Positions 53,794 to 63,219 of a stretch of 64,000 bases of DNA are shown one piece after another. Source of the stretch: an uncultured Haliea sp. (GTDB lineage Bacteria; Pseudomonadota; Gammaproteobacteria; Pseudomonadales; Halieaceae); assembly GCA_947258585.1 (NCBI GenBank), contig CAMYIZ010000070.1:1-64000 (forward strand), written 5' to 3'. The stretch's first letter is position 1; every line of letters starts with the position of its first letter. The position numbers and the translations under genes are program-made. The notes below the pieces were generated by a model. That model was not told the origin of the DNA and did no database searches. It was given only the letters and a program-made list of their open reading frames with translations.

Positions 53794-55395
53794 CTACCCC
53801 GCCAGATACTCCCCAACCTTCGCCTCGGCCTCCTCGCCAAACAGGATCTCCGCCGCCCGGCGCAGGCCGGGGGCATTGGCGATCTCTTCCGGGCGCAGGA
53901 CCAGTTCTATCTTGGAGCGGCGACGCATGAAGTCTTCCAGTTTCACCACCATTTCCCGCTGGGCGGTCAGCTCCATTTCGCAGCGGGTGTATTCGGCGCG
54001 AACGATGAGCAGCCGGGCGCAGCTGCGGTCTTCGCGGATGCGCTCCAGCAGGTGGAAGGCGGACTGGCCGTAGCGTCGCCAGAAACGTTCACTCAGGGGT
54101 TCCGAGGAGGATTCGGCAGTCAATTCGTCCAGGTTCATCAGCCGCGCCTGGCGCAGGTATTCCCGGTGGACTTCCGCGGGAGGCTCGCCATACCAGCTGG
54201 CGTCGGGATCGGGCACGTCGATCCCCAGTGCGGCCAGCGCCGCCACCACTTCGTCGCCCACGTTCAGGCAGTCGGTGAGCTTGCCCCCGAGTATGCTCAG
54301 GTGCATCCGTTCCCGGTCGACTTCCACCTCATGCTTGCGCGAGAGCTGCACCCAGTCCGCCACGCCACCTTCGCCGCGTACGGCCAGTGGGCGCACGCCG
54401 CAGCGCTCGGCGATGATGCTGTCCCGGGTCAGGGGCGGGTCCATGTCCAGCAGGGTATTGATGTTGCTGAGGACGAAGTCGCGGTCCTCGTCGGTCACGC
54501 CCACTTCCGGGGACTCCACCTGGGTGTCGGTGGTGCCCACGCAGGTACGGGAGCCCATGGGGATGAGGAAGAACAGGCGGCCGTCGCTGGCGAAGAAGGT
54601 CAGCACGCGCTTGTTGTCGGTGACGCGGTCGACGATCAGGTGGATGCCCTTGGAGAACAGGTGGTGGTGGGCGGTCTCGATCCCGGCATCGCGGTTGAGC
54701 GCGTCCAGCCAGGGGCCCGCGGCATTCACCAGCGCTTTCGCCACCACGGTAAAGGTCTCGCCGCTGATGGCGTCCCGGGCCTCGACCAACCAGCGCCCCT
54801 GCTCCCGGCGCATGGATGTTGCCGCGACATAGTTGGCGGCCACGCAGCCGTAGTCCAGGGCCTTGCGCACGAAGCCGAACACGAAGCGGGCGTCGTTGTC
54901 GTAGAGGTAGCAGTCGGAGTATTCCAGGCCGCCGGCGGCGTTTTCGGTGTTGATCACCGGCTCGGTGGCTTCCAGTTGGCGCGCGCTTACATATCGGGGA
55001 GGCCTGGTCTTGAAGCGGCCCATGATCCAGTACAGGACGCTGCCCAGGAAAATGAACAGCGGCGGCCAGCGGAAGCCCCTCTGTATGGTGGTGAAGAAGC
55101 GGATCTCCTTCACCGTGGAGGGGTAGGCGCGCATCAGTTCATTGCGCGAGCGGCAGAGCTTGTTGACCAGCAGGAACTCCCAGCTCTCCAGGTACTTGAT
55201 GCCGCCCCAGGCCAGGTTGGAGGACTGGGAGCTGACCCCGCTGGCGAAGTCCTCCCGCTCAATCAGCGCCACCTTGACGCCGCGCCCGGCCAGGGCCGCG
55301 GCGGAGACGGCGCCGTTGATGCCGCCGCCAATAACAAGCACATCGAATTCCTGCCCCGCGAGGCGGGCGAGATTGGTCTGGCGCAGTGTGGTCAT
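53794..55395 (-). CDS. glpD: FAD-dependent glycerol-3-phosphate dehydrogenase
   Basis: A 533-residue aerobic dehydrogenase that oxidises glycerol-3-phosphate and feeds electrons to quinone. The FAD loop is VIGGGINGAVSA, and SQSSNLAWGGIKYLESWEF and IPMGSRTCVGTTDTQ are family marks; the C-terminal helical domain is complete. Start ATG 55395 lies 7 bp after the toxin stop and has no Shine-Dalgarno sequence, so translation may depend on the upstream gene. It is the degradative counterpart of gpsA at 14400. Confidence 0.95.
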   Translation of the reverse strand: MTTLRQTNLARLAGQEFDVLVIGGGINGAVSAAALAGRGVKVALIEREDFASGVSSQSSNLAWGGIKYLESWEFLLVNKLCRSRNELMRAYPSTVKEIRFFTTIQRGFRWPPLFIFLGSVLYWIMGRFKTRPPRYVSARQLEATEPVINTENAAGGLEYSDCYLYDNDARFVFGFVRKALDYGCVAANYVAATSMRREQGRWLVEARDAISGETFTVVAKALVNAAGPWLDALNRDAGIETAHHHLFSKGIHLIVDRVTDNKRVLTFFASDGRLFFLIPMGSRTCVGTTDTQVESPEVGVTDEDRDFVLSNINTLLDMDPPLTRDSIIAERCGVRPLAVRGEGGVADWVQLSRKHEVEVDRERMHLSILGGKLTDCLNVGDEVVAALAALGIDVPDPDASWYGEPPAEVHREYLRQARLMNLDELTAESSSEPLSERFWRRYGQSAFHLLERIREDRSCARLLIVRAEYTRCEMELTAQREMVVKLEDFMRRRSKIELVLRPEEIANAPGLRRAAEILFGEEAEAKVGEYLAG

Positions 55396-55402
55396 GGGGC
55401 AG

Positions 55403-55789
55403 TCAGGCGCTCCGTATGGGTCCCTGATATTGCAGTATGGTCGCATCCATTGTCAGCAGCAGGAAACCTTCAACCTCTGCCTGGGCGATCAGAATGCGAT
55501 CGAAGGGGTCGCGGTGGATCGGGGGTAAATGTGCCAGCGCCAGCGTATGGGCGCTGGTCACAGGGAGTTCTGAATAATCATTTTCGATGAGGCCTCGCCG
55601 CAGCAAGTGCGGGTCCACGTGGAAGTCTTCCCGGCCCAGTCCGTTCTTGATCACTACTTCCCAGATGCTGGCGGCGCTGAAGTAAACCCGATGGACGGGG
55701 TCCTGGATGAGGTCGCGGGCGTCCTGTGACAGGCGTTCAGGCTCGCTTGCGGCCCACAGGAGGATGTGGGTGTCCAGTAGCAGGTTCAT
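55403..55789 (-). CDS. vapC: VapC-type PIN-domain toxin
   Basis: A 128-residue PIN RNase. Acidic residues are at Asp6 (LLLDTHILLW), Glu44 (SIWEVVIKNGLG), Asp94 and Asp97 (HRDPFDRILIAQA), the normal active-site set, so the toxin looks intact. It starts 2 bp after the antitoxin stop. PIN toxins cleave tRNA or other RNA. Confidence 0.9.
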   Translation of the reverse strand: MNLLLDTHILLWAASEPERLSQDARDLIQDPVHRVYFSAASIWEVVIKNGLGREDFHVDPHLLRRGLIENDYSELPVTSAHTLALAHLPPIHRDPFDRILIAQAEVEGFLLLTMDATILQYQGPIRSA

Positions 55790-55791
55790 GG

Positions 55792-56031
55792 TTAGCTGCC
55801 AAAGAGCTCGCTGATTTCTCCTTCCGCCATGCGGTCGAAATCATCCGGCACCCTCGTCTGGCCCTTGAGGAAGCCGAGCCGCCGCGCACTGCCGGGGTCC
55901 GGCGCATCAATCGCCGACACCCGTGCAACTGGCTTGCCAGCCCGGGCGATAATGAACGGCTCTCCCTTGGAGGCCTTGTCCACCAGCTGGGAAAGCCGGG
56001 TCTTGGCCTCATGCATATTCACGATTTCCAT
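55792..56031 (-). CDS. Phd/YefM-family antitoxin
   Basis: A 79-residue antitoxin. MEIVNMHEAKTRLSQLVDKA is the DNA-binding N-terminus of the Phd/YefM fold, followed by GEPFIIARAGKPVARV. The C-terminal tail should block the VapC active site. An inverted repeat lies 16 bp upstream. Confidence 0.9.
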   Translation of the reverse strand: MEIVNMHEAKTRLSQLVDKASKGEPFIIARAGKPVARVSAIDAPDPGSARRLGFLKGQTRVPDDFDRMAEGEISELFGS

Positions 56032-56046
56032 ACCAATCTCGATTAG

Positions 56047-56060
56047 CTAACTCAAGTTAG
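56047..56060. promoter_or_regulatory. Putative operator of the toxin-antitoxin operon
   Basis: CTAACT-CA-AGTTAG, a 6-bp perfect inverted repeat located 16 bp upstream of the antitoxin start. Type II antitoxins of the Phd family bind such palindromes to repress their own operon. The match to a specific site is not established. Confidence 0.5.
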
Positions 56061-56199
56061 TCTATCAGAGGTTGTGGAGGTGTCAAACCATAGTGAATGC
56101 GGGACCCACGCCCGGCCACCACCCGGATTGGACAGGGGCCGTCACGGCGGGTAATACTTCTGCCATGCACGAGGCTAACAACCGATAGGACGCACAGCC

Positions 56200-57234
56200 A
56201 TGACCGCCACCCCCTGGCAGCACATCCAGCTCACCGCCCTCGGGGGCCCGGAGATGCTGCAACTGGTGACCGAACCCACCCTGCCCGAACCCGGCCCCGC
56301 CCAGGTGCGGGTAAAGGTGCTGACCGCCGGCACCGGCTTTACCGACACCATCATCCGCCGGGGTCAGTATCCCGGCGTGAAGCAAAAACCTCCCTTTACC
56401 CCGGGCTATGACTGGTTCGGGGTGGTGGATGCCCTCGGCAGCGGCGTCAGCACCCTGCAGCCGGGCGACTGCGTCGCCGACATGCCGGTCATCGGCGGCT
56501 ACACCCAGTACCTGGTGGCGGACGCCGGGCGGGTGATCCACTGCCCCGCGGGCCTGAATCCAGCGGAGGCGGTGTGCATGATCCTCTCCTATACCACCGC
56601 CTGGCAGATGCTGACCCGGGAGTGCAGCCTCCAGCCCGGCGACAGTATTCTGGTGCACGCGGCCGGAGGCGCGGTGGGCACCGCCCTGCTGGAGCTGGCG
56701 CGGGAGCTGGGACTCACGGTGTACGGCACAGCCTCCAGCGGCAAGCACGAACTGGTGCGCAGCTTCGGCGCCACGCCCATCGACTACCACAGCACGGATT
56801 TTGTCGCGGAGATCAACCGGCTGACCGGCGGCCGCGGGGTGCAGGCGGTATTCGACACCATAGGCGGCCACAACTGGGCACGCTCCTACCGCTGCCTCGC
56901 CAAAGGCGGCAAGCTGGTGGGCTTCGGCGCCCTGCAGTTGACCACCGGAGAGGAATCCGTCGCCGGCCTGTTGTGGGGCTTCGCCAAACTATTGGGGCTC
57001 TGGCGCTGCCTGCCGGACGGGCGCCAGACGGGCTTCTACAACATCCAGTCCCGGCGTGAAAAGCACCCACAGGAGTTCCGCGACGATGTGATGACCCTGA
57101 TGCAGTGGCTCAAGGAGGGGCGGCTGCACCCGGCGGTGGCCGAAGTGCGGCCGCTGGCGGAGGCGGCGGAGGTGCACCGCCTGATCGATGCCGGCGCGGT
57201 ACCGGGCAAGATCGTGCTGGATTGCCAGGCTTAG
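56200..57234 (+). CDS. MDR-family NADPH:quinone oxidoreductase-like protein
   Basis: A 344-residue medium-chain dehydrogenase without the usual zinc ligands. N-terminal QVRVKVLTAGTGFTDTIIRRGQYPG and the cofactor loop VHAAGGAVGTALLELAREL are characteristic of quinone oxidoreductases. The ATG has a weak upstream site. Its end overlaps the convergent MDR gene by 4 bp, but the two proteins are only distantly related. Confidence 0.86.
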   Translation: MTATPWQHIQLTALGGPEMLQLVTEPTLPEPGPAQVRVKVLTAGTGFTDTIIRRGQYPGVKQKPPFTPGYDWFGVVDALGSGVSTLQPGDCVADMPVIGGYTQYLVADAGRVIHCPAGLNPAEAVCMILSYTTAWQMLTRECSLQPGDSILVHAAGGAVGTALLELARELGLTVYGTASSGKHELVRSFGATPIDYHSTDFVAEINRLTGGRGVQAVFDTIGGHNWARSYRCLAKGGKLVGFGALQLTTGEESVAGLLWGFAKLLGLWRCLPDGRQTGFYNIQSRREKHPQEFRDDVMTLMQWLKEGRLHPAVAEVRPLAEAAEVHRLIDAGAVPGKIVLDCQA

Positions 57235-58241
57235 GTCGCGGCGCCGGTTTCGACCACCACCTTGCCGTGGGTACGCCTGGGCTCTTTCAGATAGCGGCAG
57301 GCGTCGATATACCCTTCCAGCGGATACACGCGGTCGATGGTGGGTGATATTTCGCCTGCAGCCAGAGCCTTGTTCACCCAGTCGATGCCCTTGGCGCACA
57401 TCTCGTCGTCTTCGATGTAATTAAACACCGAGTAGGCCTGGAACAGCGCATTGGACTGGAACAGTGCGGCGTAGGGAATTTGCGGGAAGTCCTTGTCCAG
57501 CATGCCGTAGAAAAAGATCCGCGCATTCTTCGCCAGGGCGCCGACGTACTGGTTCATCAGCCCGCCGCCAATCGAGTCGTAGGCCGCATCGATACCGCGG
57601 CCATCGGTCAAGGCTTTCAATTCATCCGCGAAGCCGTCACTGTCGGCGCCGGTGACGATAACATGGTCGGCACCCGCCTCCATGAGGTAGTCCCGGTTGT
57701 ACTCGTAGCGGGTGGTACCAATCATCGTGGCGCCGCACTTGCGCCCGATCTCCAGGGCGGCAGTGCCCGCGGTGCTGGTTGCGGCGGTAACGAGGATCAC
57801 TCGCCCGGGAGCCGCCTTGGCAAGCTCCACCACCGGGTAGTAGGCGGTGAGATACTGCATCCAGATGGAGGCACTTTCGACCGCACTCAGATTCGCGGGC
57901 GCCGGGGTCAGGTAGCGCGCGCTGACAACCAGTGACTCGCCACTGGCGCCGCGATTGTCGTAGAAGTGCGGCAGGGTGCTGTAGCGCGCACCGATCTCAA
58001 TGTCGTCGACCCCCGGGCCTGTCGCCTCGACGATGCCGGCGGCTTCCATGCCAATCCGCGCGGGAAAACTGGAGAAGCTGTAGGAGTAGCGGTCTTCCAT
58101 CAGGTCCATGTCGCCCCAGTTGAGGGCGAAGGCTTCGATGCGCAGCCGGACCTCGCCCGGACCGGGTTCCTCATCGGGGAACTGTTCCAGGGTGAGCCCT
58201 TCAAAGCCGCTGTAGTCCCGCATTACCCACGCTTTATGCAT
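57231..58241 (-). CDS. MDR-family zinc-independent oxidoreductase, last gene of the Hyu operon
   Basis: A 336-residue protein of the quinone-reductase-like MDR group: VRLRIEAFALNWGDMDLMEDRYSYS, VTAATSTAGTAALEIGRKCGA, YDSIGGGLMNQYVGALAKN. No zinc-binding cysteines. Start 58241 overlaps the permease stop by 8 bp, so it is translated with it. Possible role: reduction of an unsaturated product of the Hyu pathway (inference). Confidence 0.86.
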   Translation of the reverse strand: MHKAWVMRDYSGFEGLTLEQFPDEEPGPGEVRLRIEAFALNWGDMDLMEDRYSYSFSSFPARIGMEAAGIVEATGPGVDDIEIGARYSTLPHFYDNRGASGESLVVSARYLTPAPANLSAVESASIWMQYLTAYYPVVELAKAAPGRVILVTAATSTAGTAALEIGRKCGATMIGTTRYEYNRDYLMEAGADHVIVTGADSDGFADELKALTDGRGIDAAYDSIGGGLMNQYVGALAKNARIFFYGMLDKDFPQIPYAALFQSNALFQAYSVFNYIEDDEMCAKGIDWVNKALAAGEISPTIDRVYPLEGYIDACRYLKEPRRTHGKVVVETGAAT

Positions 58242-59511
58242 ATTCTTTATCTCCCGTGAATGGCAAGGTTATGCGGCGGTGGTTGAGCAACAGGAAAATC
58301 GCCGCCGACGCCAGAATGGCATCAATGGATGAGACGCCGGTGATAGCCAGCAGCTCGTTCTGTACCGCAAAGCCGAAGCCGGTGGCGAGCGCCCAGGCGA
58401 GCACCGCCCGCCACTGCGTGATTCGCGGCAGCGCAGGGCTGGCGTCGGCTGCCGGCGCCTTAAGCGACCGCCTCAATAGCAGCGCTTCCACCAGATAAAT
58501 GGCACCCACTGGCGGAATGGTTATGCCCAGCAGCACCAAGAAGTTCACCAGGTAGGTCTGTGCATCCACCAGCGCCAGCAAGGTGCCCAACACGCCAATG
58601 GTGACTACCACTTTCCAGTAGGTCGCCCTCCGGATCACTGTGGACATGGACAGGCTGGAGGAGTACAGGCACAGCACATTCGATGACCAGGCTCCCAGGA
58701 ACAGCAGGGTGAAGGCGGGCAGGCCGACGCCCATGGCCAGCAGCAGGCCGCGCAGGTCGACCTGGCTGAGCGCGGAGCCGGGAATGGCGGCGAGGAACAT
58801 CACGGTGGGAAAACACAGCCCCAGCGCAACAAAGGCCGCGCCCACCGCGTGGCGCGCGTTGCGGGCGAAGCGGCTGTAGTCCGGCTGGATAATCACCCCG
58901 GCGATATAGGAGCCCACCACGGCGGAGACCGCGGCGGAGAAGCTCATCGGCGTGGCACCTTCGACCGGTCGATTCCAGTGCGGCACCTGGTCCACGCTGC
59001 CGAGGGCCGCATACACCACCAGCAGCAGCATGGCCGGGGTCATCCACAGCGCAATCCTGTCGATGCCGCGAAACCCGGTGATGGTCACCACCACGATCGC
59101 CGCACTGCTGGCGACGATGTAGACCGGGACCGGCAGCTCCCAGCCGTACAGGCGCGAAAAGACGAAATCCGACAGTGATCCCAGGGTGTTGCTGATCACC
59201 GCAAACCAGCCGATCAACGACAGTGCAATGACCGTATTGACCAGCTGGGCACCCGCGCCGCCAAAGGCCTGCGCGCAGAGCTGGTAGGTGGTGAGCCGGG
59301 TAGTGGCGCCCACATGGGAGGTCAGCGAGCCCATGACCGCGAGAATCAGGCAGCCGGCGACAAAGGCCCAGGCCGCACGCTGCAGGCCCAGGGAGCCGCC
59401 GATCTGCGCGGACACCAGGAACACGGCCATGCCGATGGTGCCGCCGATGATCACCAGCGCGATATGCACCCCCGACAGCGTTTCCCCCGCACTCACCCCC
59501 GGTGCGGCCAT
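58234..59511 (-). CDS. NCS1-family (cytosine permease-like) transporter
   Basis: A 425-residue transporter with about 12 helices. HIALVIIGGTIGMAVFLVSAQIGGSLG at the N-terminus and VVGSYIAGVIIQPDYSRFARN in the middle match CodB-type NCS1 permeases of purines, pyrimidines, hydantoins or allantoin. Starts 2 bp after the HyuB stop. NCS1 members such as Mhp1 carry hydantoins, which fits the neighbouring hydantoinase genes. Confidence 0.88.
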   Translation of the reverse strand: MAAPGVSAGETLSGVHIALVIIGGTIGMAVFLVSAQIGGSLGLQRAAWAFVAGCLILAVMGSLTSHVGATTRLTTYQLCAQAFGGAGAQLVNTVIALSLIGWFAVISNTLGSLSDFVFSRLYGWELPVPVYIVASSAAIVVVTITGFRGIDRIALWMTPAMLLLVVYAALGSVDQVPHWNRPVEGATPMSFSAAVSAVVGSYIAGVIIQPDYSRFARNARHAVGAAFVALGLCFPTVMFLAAIPGSALSQVDLRGLLLAMGVGLPAFTLLFLGAWSSNVLCLYSSSLSMSTVIRRATYWKVVVTIGVLGTLLALVDAQTYLVNFLVLLGITIPPVGAIYLVEALLLRRSLKAPAADASPALPRITQWRAVLAWALATGFGFAVQNELLAITGVSSIDAILASAAIFLLLNHRRITLPFTGDKEYA

Positions 59512-59513
59512 GA

Positions 59514-61196
59514 CTACTGGTCCACCGCCTCCGCAGCCACCCCATACACCGCGCTGGCGTGCTCGGGGGAGATGAAGCCGTCCAGCAGGTCCTCGCGCAC
59601 CTGGCGGGGGTCCCGGTCCCGCGGATCACCGTAGCCTCCACCGCCGCCGGTCATGGACTTGATCACGGTACCGGGGGGCATTTTGATGTCATTGGCCTTG
59701 AGCCGTTCCAGCGTTTCCTGGCCGGGACGCTGGATCAGGACCTTGGGCGGCGCGCCGGAGCCACCGTCAAACAGGCCCCAGGCCGGTGTATCGGAGCGCT
59801 CGAACCAGAGCCAGAGCGAGGCGTCGGACTCCACCAGGTACTCCCGATAGGTGCCGTTGCCGCCGCGATACTTGCCGGCGCCGCCGGAATCCTGGCGAAT
59901 GCCGTAGCTGAGAATCCGCAGCGGATACTTGCTCTCGAAAATCTCGATCGGCAGGTCCTTGAAACTGCCGTTGACGTTGTTGATCAGGGAGTTGGCGCCA
60001 TCCCCGCCGTTGAAGGCGCCCCAGCCACCGGTGGTGGGCTCGATCATGAGGAAGAAGTCATCGTCGTTGCGCGGGTCCTGCCCGGCGATGGTGATGACCA
60101 TGGAATCGCCGTAGTGGGCGCCCGCGGCCTTGTCCGGCAGCACCGGGGCCAGCGCTTTCACGATCAGGTCGATCAGCAGGCCCAGCGGGGTGAAATACCA
60201 GCCGCAGGGGGCCGGCTCCTGGGCGTGGAAGATCGAGCGCGGCGGCGCCAGCACATCCAGCGCCCGAAACGAGCCACCGTTGGGCGACACCTCGGAGCAG
60301 ATCAGCAGTTTGTAGGCTACGCGCGCCGCAGCCACGGTCTGGGTCAGCCCGCAGTTGACCGGGCCGGCCGCCTGGGGCGCCGATCCGGCGAGGTCGACGG
60401 TCATGCCGTCGCCCTCGATGCGCACCGTCAGCTTCACGCCCAGCGGGCCGTTACCCAGACCATCGTCGTCGATGGTGCCCTCTGCGGAGTACTCGCCATC
60501 CGGCAGGGCGACAATGGCCTCGCGCTCCTTGGCCTCGGTCTGCTTGTAGATTTCATCCCGGGCTGCGCAAATGGTTTCCGTGCCGAAGCGCTCATACAGC
60601 GCCTGCAGCCGCTGCTCACCGGTGCGACCAGCGGCAATCTGCGCGTTGAGGTCGCCAATGGTGGCGTCGCCGAAGCGGCTGTTGAGCCGCAGCAGTTCAA
60701 TGACGTCATGCCGCGGCTTGCCGGCATCGTAGAGCCGTGTCGGGCCCCAGCGGGTGCCTTCCTGGTAGATTTCGTGGGAGTCCACCGGGGTGCCCGGATC
60801 CTTGGCCCCCACATCCAGCCAGTGCGCGCGCGAGGCGGCGAAACCCACGCGGATGCCGCGCCAGAAGATCGGCATGATGATGGTGGAGTCGTTCAGGTGG
60901 GTGCCGGTCATGTAGGAGTCGTTCATGTAGAACACGTCCCCTTCCTGGAAATAGTCCCAGCCATAGCGCTCGGCCATGATCTTGACGCAAATCTCCAGGT
61001 TGCCCAGGAACAGCGGCAGCCCCAGGGACTGGCCCAGCACTTCACCGTTCTCGTCAATCAGCGCCACCGAGCAGTCCTTGCCCTCGTAGATCACCGGAGT
61101 GAACGCGCTGCGAATCAGGGTCGCGTTCATGTCGCTGGCGATGGAAATGAAGGCATTGCGGATGATTTCCGTGGTAATCGGATCTACCTGGCTCAT
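59514..61196 (-). CDS. hyuB: Hydantoinase/oxoprolinase family subunit B
   Basis: A 560-residue HyuB protein. ITTEIIRNAFISIASDMNATLIRSAF at the N-terminus, EGDVFYMNDSYMTGTHLNDSTII and the C-terminal MTGGGGGYGDPRDRDP are standard. HyuB works with HyuA in ATP-dependent opening of cyclic imides or amides (N-methylhydantoinase, 5-oxoprolinase) or in acetone carboxylase-like complexes. Start overlaps hyuA by 4 bp. The specific substrate cannot be read. Confidence 0.94.
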   Translation of the reverse strand: MSQVDPITTEIIRNAFISIASDMNATLIRSAFTPVIYEGKDCSVALIDENGEVLGQSLGLPLFLGNLEICVKIMAERYGWDYFQEGDVFYMNDSYMTGTHLNDSTIIMPIFWRGIRVGFAASRAHWLDVGAKDPGTPVDSHEIYQEGTRWGPTRLYDAGKPRHDVIELLRLNSRFGDATIGDLNAQIAAGRTGEQRLQALYERFGTETICAARDEIYKQTEAKEREAIVALPDGEYSAEGTIDDDGLGNGPLGVKLTVRIEGDGMTVDLAGSAPQAAGPVNCGLTQTVAAARVAYKLLICSEVSPNGGSFRALDVLAPPRSIFHAQEPAPCGWYFTPLGLLIDLIVKALAPVLPDKAAGAHYGDSMVITIAGQDPRNDDDFFLMIEPTTGGWGAFNGGDGANSLINNVNGSFKDLPIEIFESKYPLRILSYGIRQDSGGAGKYRGGNGTYREYLVESDASLWLWFERSDTPAWGLFDGGSGAPPKVLIQRPGQETLERLKANDIKMPPGTVIKSMTGGGGGYGDPRDRDPRQVREDLLDGFISPEHASAVYGVAAEAVDQ

Positions 61197-63217
61197 GCTG
61201 CGGTTCCTCGCGTCAGTATCAGGTTGCTCTCCTCGTCGACCCGCAGCTGCCAGCCATCGGGCAGCACCGTCGTCGCGCTCTGTTCCTCGACGATCGCCGG
61301 GCCGGTGGCCTGGTAGCCGACCGGCAGGCGGTCGCGCCGCAGCACCTGCGTGGCCAGGGTTTCACCGCGAAAAACCGCCTCGCGCTGACCGATCACGGCA
61401 TCGCTGCCATCACCGGTGACCTGGTGTGGGTGCTCGTCGTACTTGCTGATGGCGCCGATAGCCGCCAGCCGCAGGTTGACGAATTCAATCGGCGCTTCGG
61501 GGCTGGAGTGGCCGTGACGCTGCTTGTGGGCGTCGTGAAACCGCGCGCTGAGGGCCGCGATATCAAGCTCGTCGGGCAAGGGGATGTTGATGGTGTATTC
61601 CTGGCCCGAGTAGCGCATGTCCGCGGAGCGCAGGAAGGAAATCCGGTCAGCGGGAATACCTTCCTGCATGACAGCTTCCCGGCCCTCGGTTTCCAGCTCG
61701 GCAAACAGGCCCTGCAGCTCCTCTGGCGCCACTGCCGCGGCGGGCCGGAAGAAGCTCAGGGTGAGATCGTGGCGCAGGTCAGTCTGCAGCATGCCCCAGG
61801 CGGAGAACGTACCCGGGAAGCGCGGAATCAGTACTTCGCGGATATCGAGTTCCTCCGCCAGGAACACCGCCGCCATTGGCCCGGCGCCGCCGAATGCCAC
61901 CAGGGTGAAGTCGCGCGGGTCCACGCCCTCGCTGACGGTGATGGTACGCATGGCATCGGCCATGGCCGCGTTGGAAATCGCCAGGATGCCCTCGGCAAAG
62001 GCCACCGGCTGCATCCCCGCCCGCTCTGCCAGTGACTCGATGGCCGCGCTGGTAGCCGCGCCATCCAGCGACATCTCGCCGCTGAGCAGGGACCTGGCGC
62101 CCAGGCGCCCGAGGTAGAGGTTGGCGTCGGTCACTGTGGGCTCCGTGCCGCCGTTGCCGTAGCAGGCGGGGCCGGGCACGGAACCGGCGCTGCGGGGCCC
62201 TACCCGGACAGCGTCATTGTCCAGCCAGGCCACCGAGCCGCCGCCGGTACCAATGGTCTGGATATCAACGATGGACATCAGCAGGGGCAGGCCCTCCAGC
62301 TCGGTCTCCAGGGTGGTGCTGGCCTCGCCATCCACCACCAGGCTGAGGTCAAAGGAGGTGCCGCCCATGTCGACGCACAGCAGGTTGGGACGCCCGGCGC
62401 GCTTGGCGAGCGAGGCGCCGGCAATGGTGCCGCCCACCGGCCCGGAGAGCAAGGTGAACACAGGCTTTTCGCGCGCGGTGTCGGCCGTGGTGACGCCGCC
62501 GCTGGACTGCATGATATGCACGCCCGAGCGCATGCCGCGCTCCAGCAATTGCTCCTGCAGGCTGAGCAGGTAGCGCTCGACCACCGGCGCCACGTAGGCG
62601 TTCATGACCGCCGAGGAAGCGCGCTCGTACTCGCGCCACTCCCGCGCCACGTCATGGGAAAGGGAGATGGACACCCCGGGCAGCGCCGCCTTGAGGATTT
62701 CGCGGGCACGCACTTCATGCGCGGGATAGGCATAGCTGTGCAGCAGGCACACGGCCACCGCGTTGATGTTTTCCGCCTTGACCTTGTCGATGACCGGCTG
62801 GAAATCGGCCTCGTTCAACGGCTCGATTTCCCTGCCGTCCCAGGCCAGGCGACCGCGAACCTCGTGCACATCCCGGCGCGGCACCAGCTGCGCCGGCTTG
62901 CTGTAGCGCAGGTCGTAGAGCGCATCGCGATTGCCGCGGGCAATGACGTAACTGTCGCCGGCGCCTGCGGTGGCAACCAGCAGGACCCGCTCGCCACGGC
63001 GCTCCAGAAACGCATTGAGACCGACCGTAGTACCGTGCACGAAGTATTCAATGTCGGCCAGATCCGGCACCACATCCTTGATGCCGTTGATCACGCCCAG
63101 CGCAGGATTCTCCCGCGTCGTTGGCACCTTGTTGACGAAGACCGGGCCATCCGATGGTTCGATCACGATGTCGGTGAAGGTGCCACCGATGTCGGCTGAA
63201 ACATGATATTTAGTCAT
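61193..63217 (-). CDS. hyuA: Hydantoinase/oxoprolinase family subunit A
   Basis: A 674-residue HyuA protein with an actin/hexokinase-like ATPase fold: SADIGGTFTDIVIE at the N-terminus, VDMGGTSFDLSLVVDGEA and FGGAGPMAAVFLAEEL. It uses ATP with HyuB to open a cyclic amide. Starts 2 bp after the TonB receptor stop, and its stop overlaps hyuB by 4 bp. Confidence 0.95.
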   Translation of the reverse strand: MTKYHVSADIGGTFTDIVIEPSDGPVFVNKVPTTRENPALGVINGIKDVVPDLADIEYFVHGTTVGLNAFLERRGERVLLVATAGAGDSYVIARGNRDALYDLRYSKPAQLVPRRDVHEVRGRLAWDGREIEPLNEADFQPVIDKVKAENINAVAVCLLHSYAYPAHEVRAREILKAALPGVSISLSHDVAREWREYERASSAVMNAYVAPVVERYLLSLQEQLLERGMRSGVHIMQSSGGVTTADTAREKPVFTLLSGPVGGTIAGASLAKRAGRPNLLCVDMGGTSFDLSLVVDGEASTTLETELEGLPLLMSIVDIQTIGTGGGSVAWLDNDAVRVGPRSAGSVPGPACYGNGGTEPTVTDANLYLGRLGARSLLSGEMSLDGAATSAAIESLAERAGMQPVAFAEGILAISNAAMADAMRTITVSEGVDPRDFTLVAFGGAGPMAAVFLAEELDIREVLIPRFPGTFSAWGMLQTDLRHDLTLSFFRPAAAVAPEELQGLFAELETEGREAVMQEGIPADRISFLRSADMRYSGQEYTINIPLPDELDIAALSARFHDAHKQRHGHSSPEAPIEFVNLRLAAIGAISKYDEHPHQVTGDGSDAVIGQREAVFRGETLATQVLRRDRLPVGYQATGPAIVEEQSATTVLPDGWQLRVDEESNLILTRGTAA

Positions 63218-63219
63218 AA

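Noticed and set aside
53491-55590. 699-codon plus-strand frame across glpD
   Set aside because: Antisense to intact glpD and the NYN start; no family resemblance.
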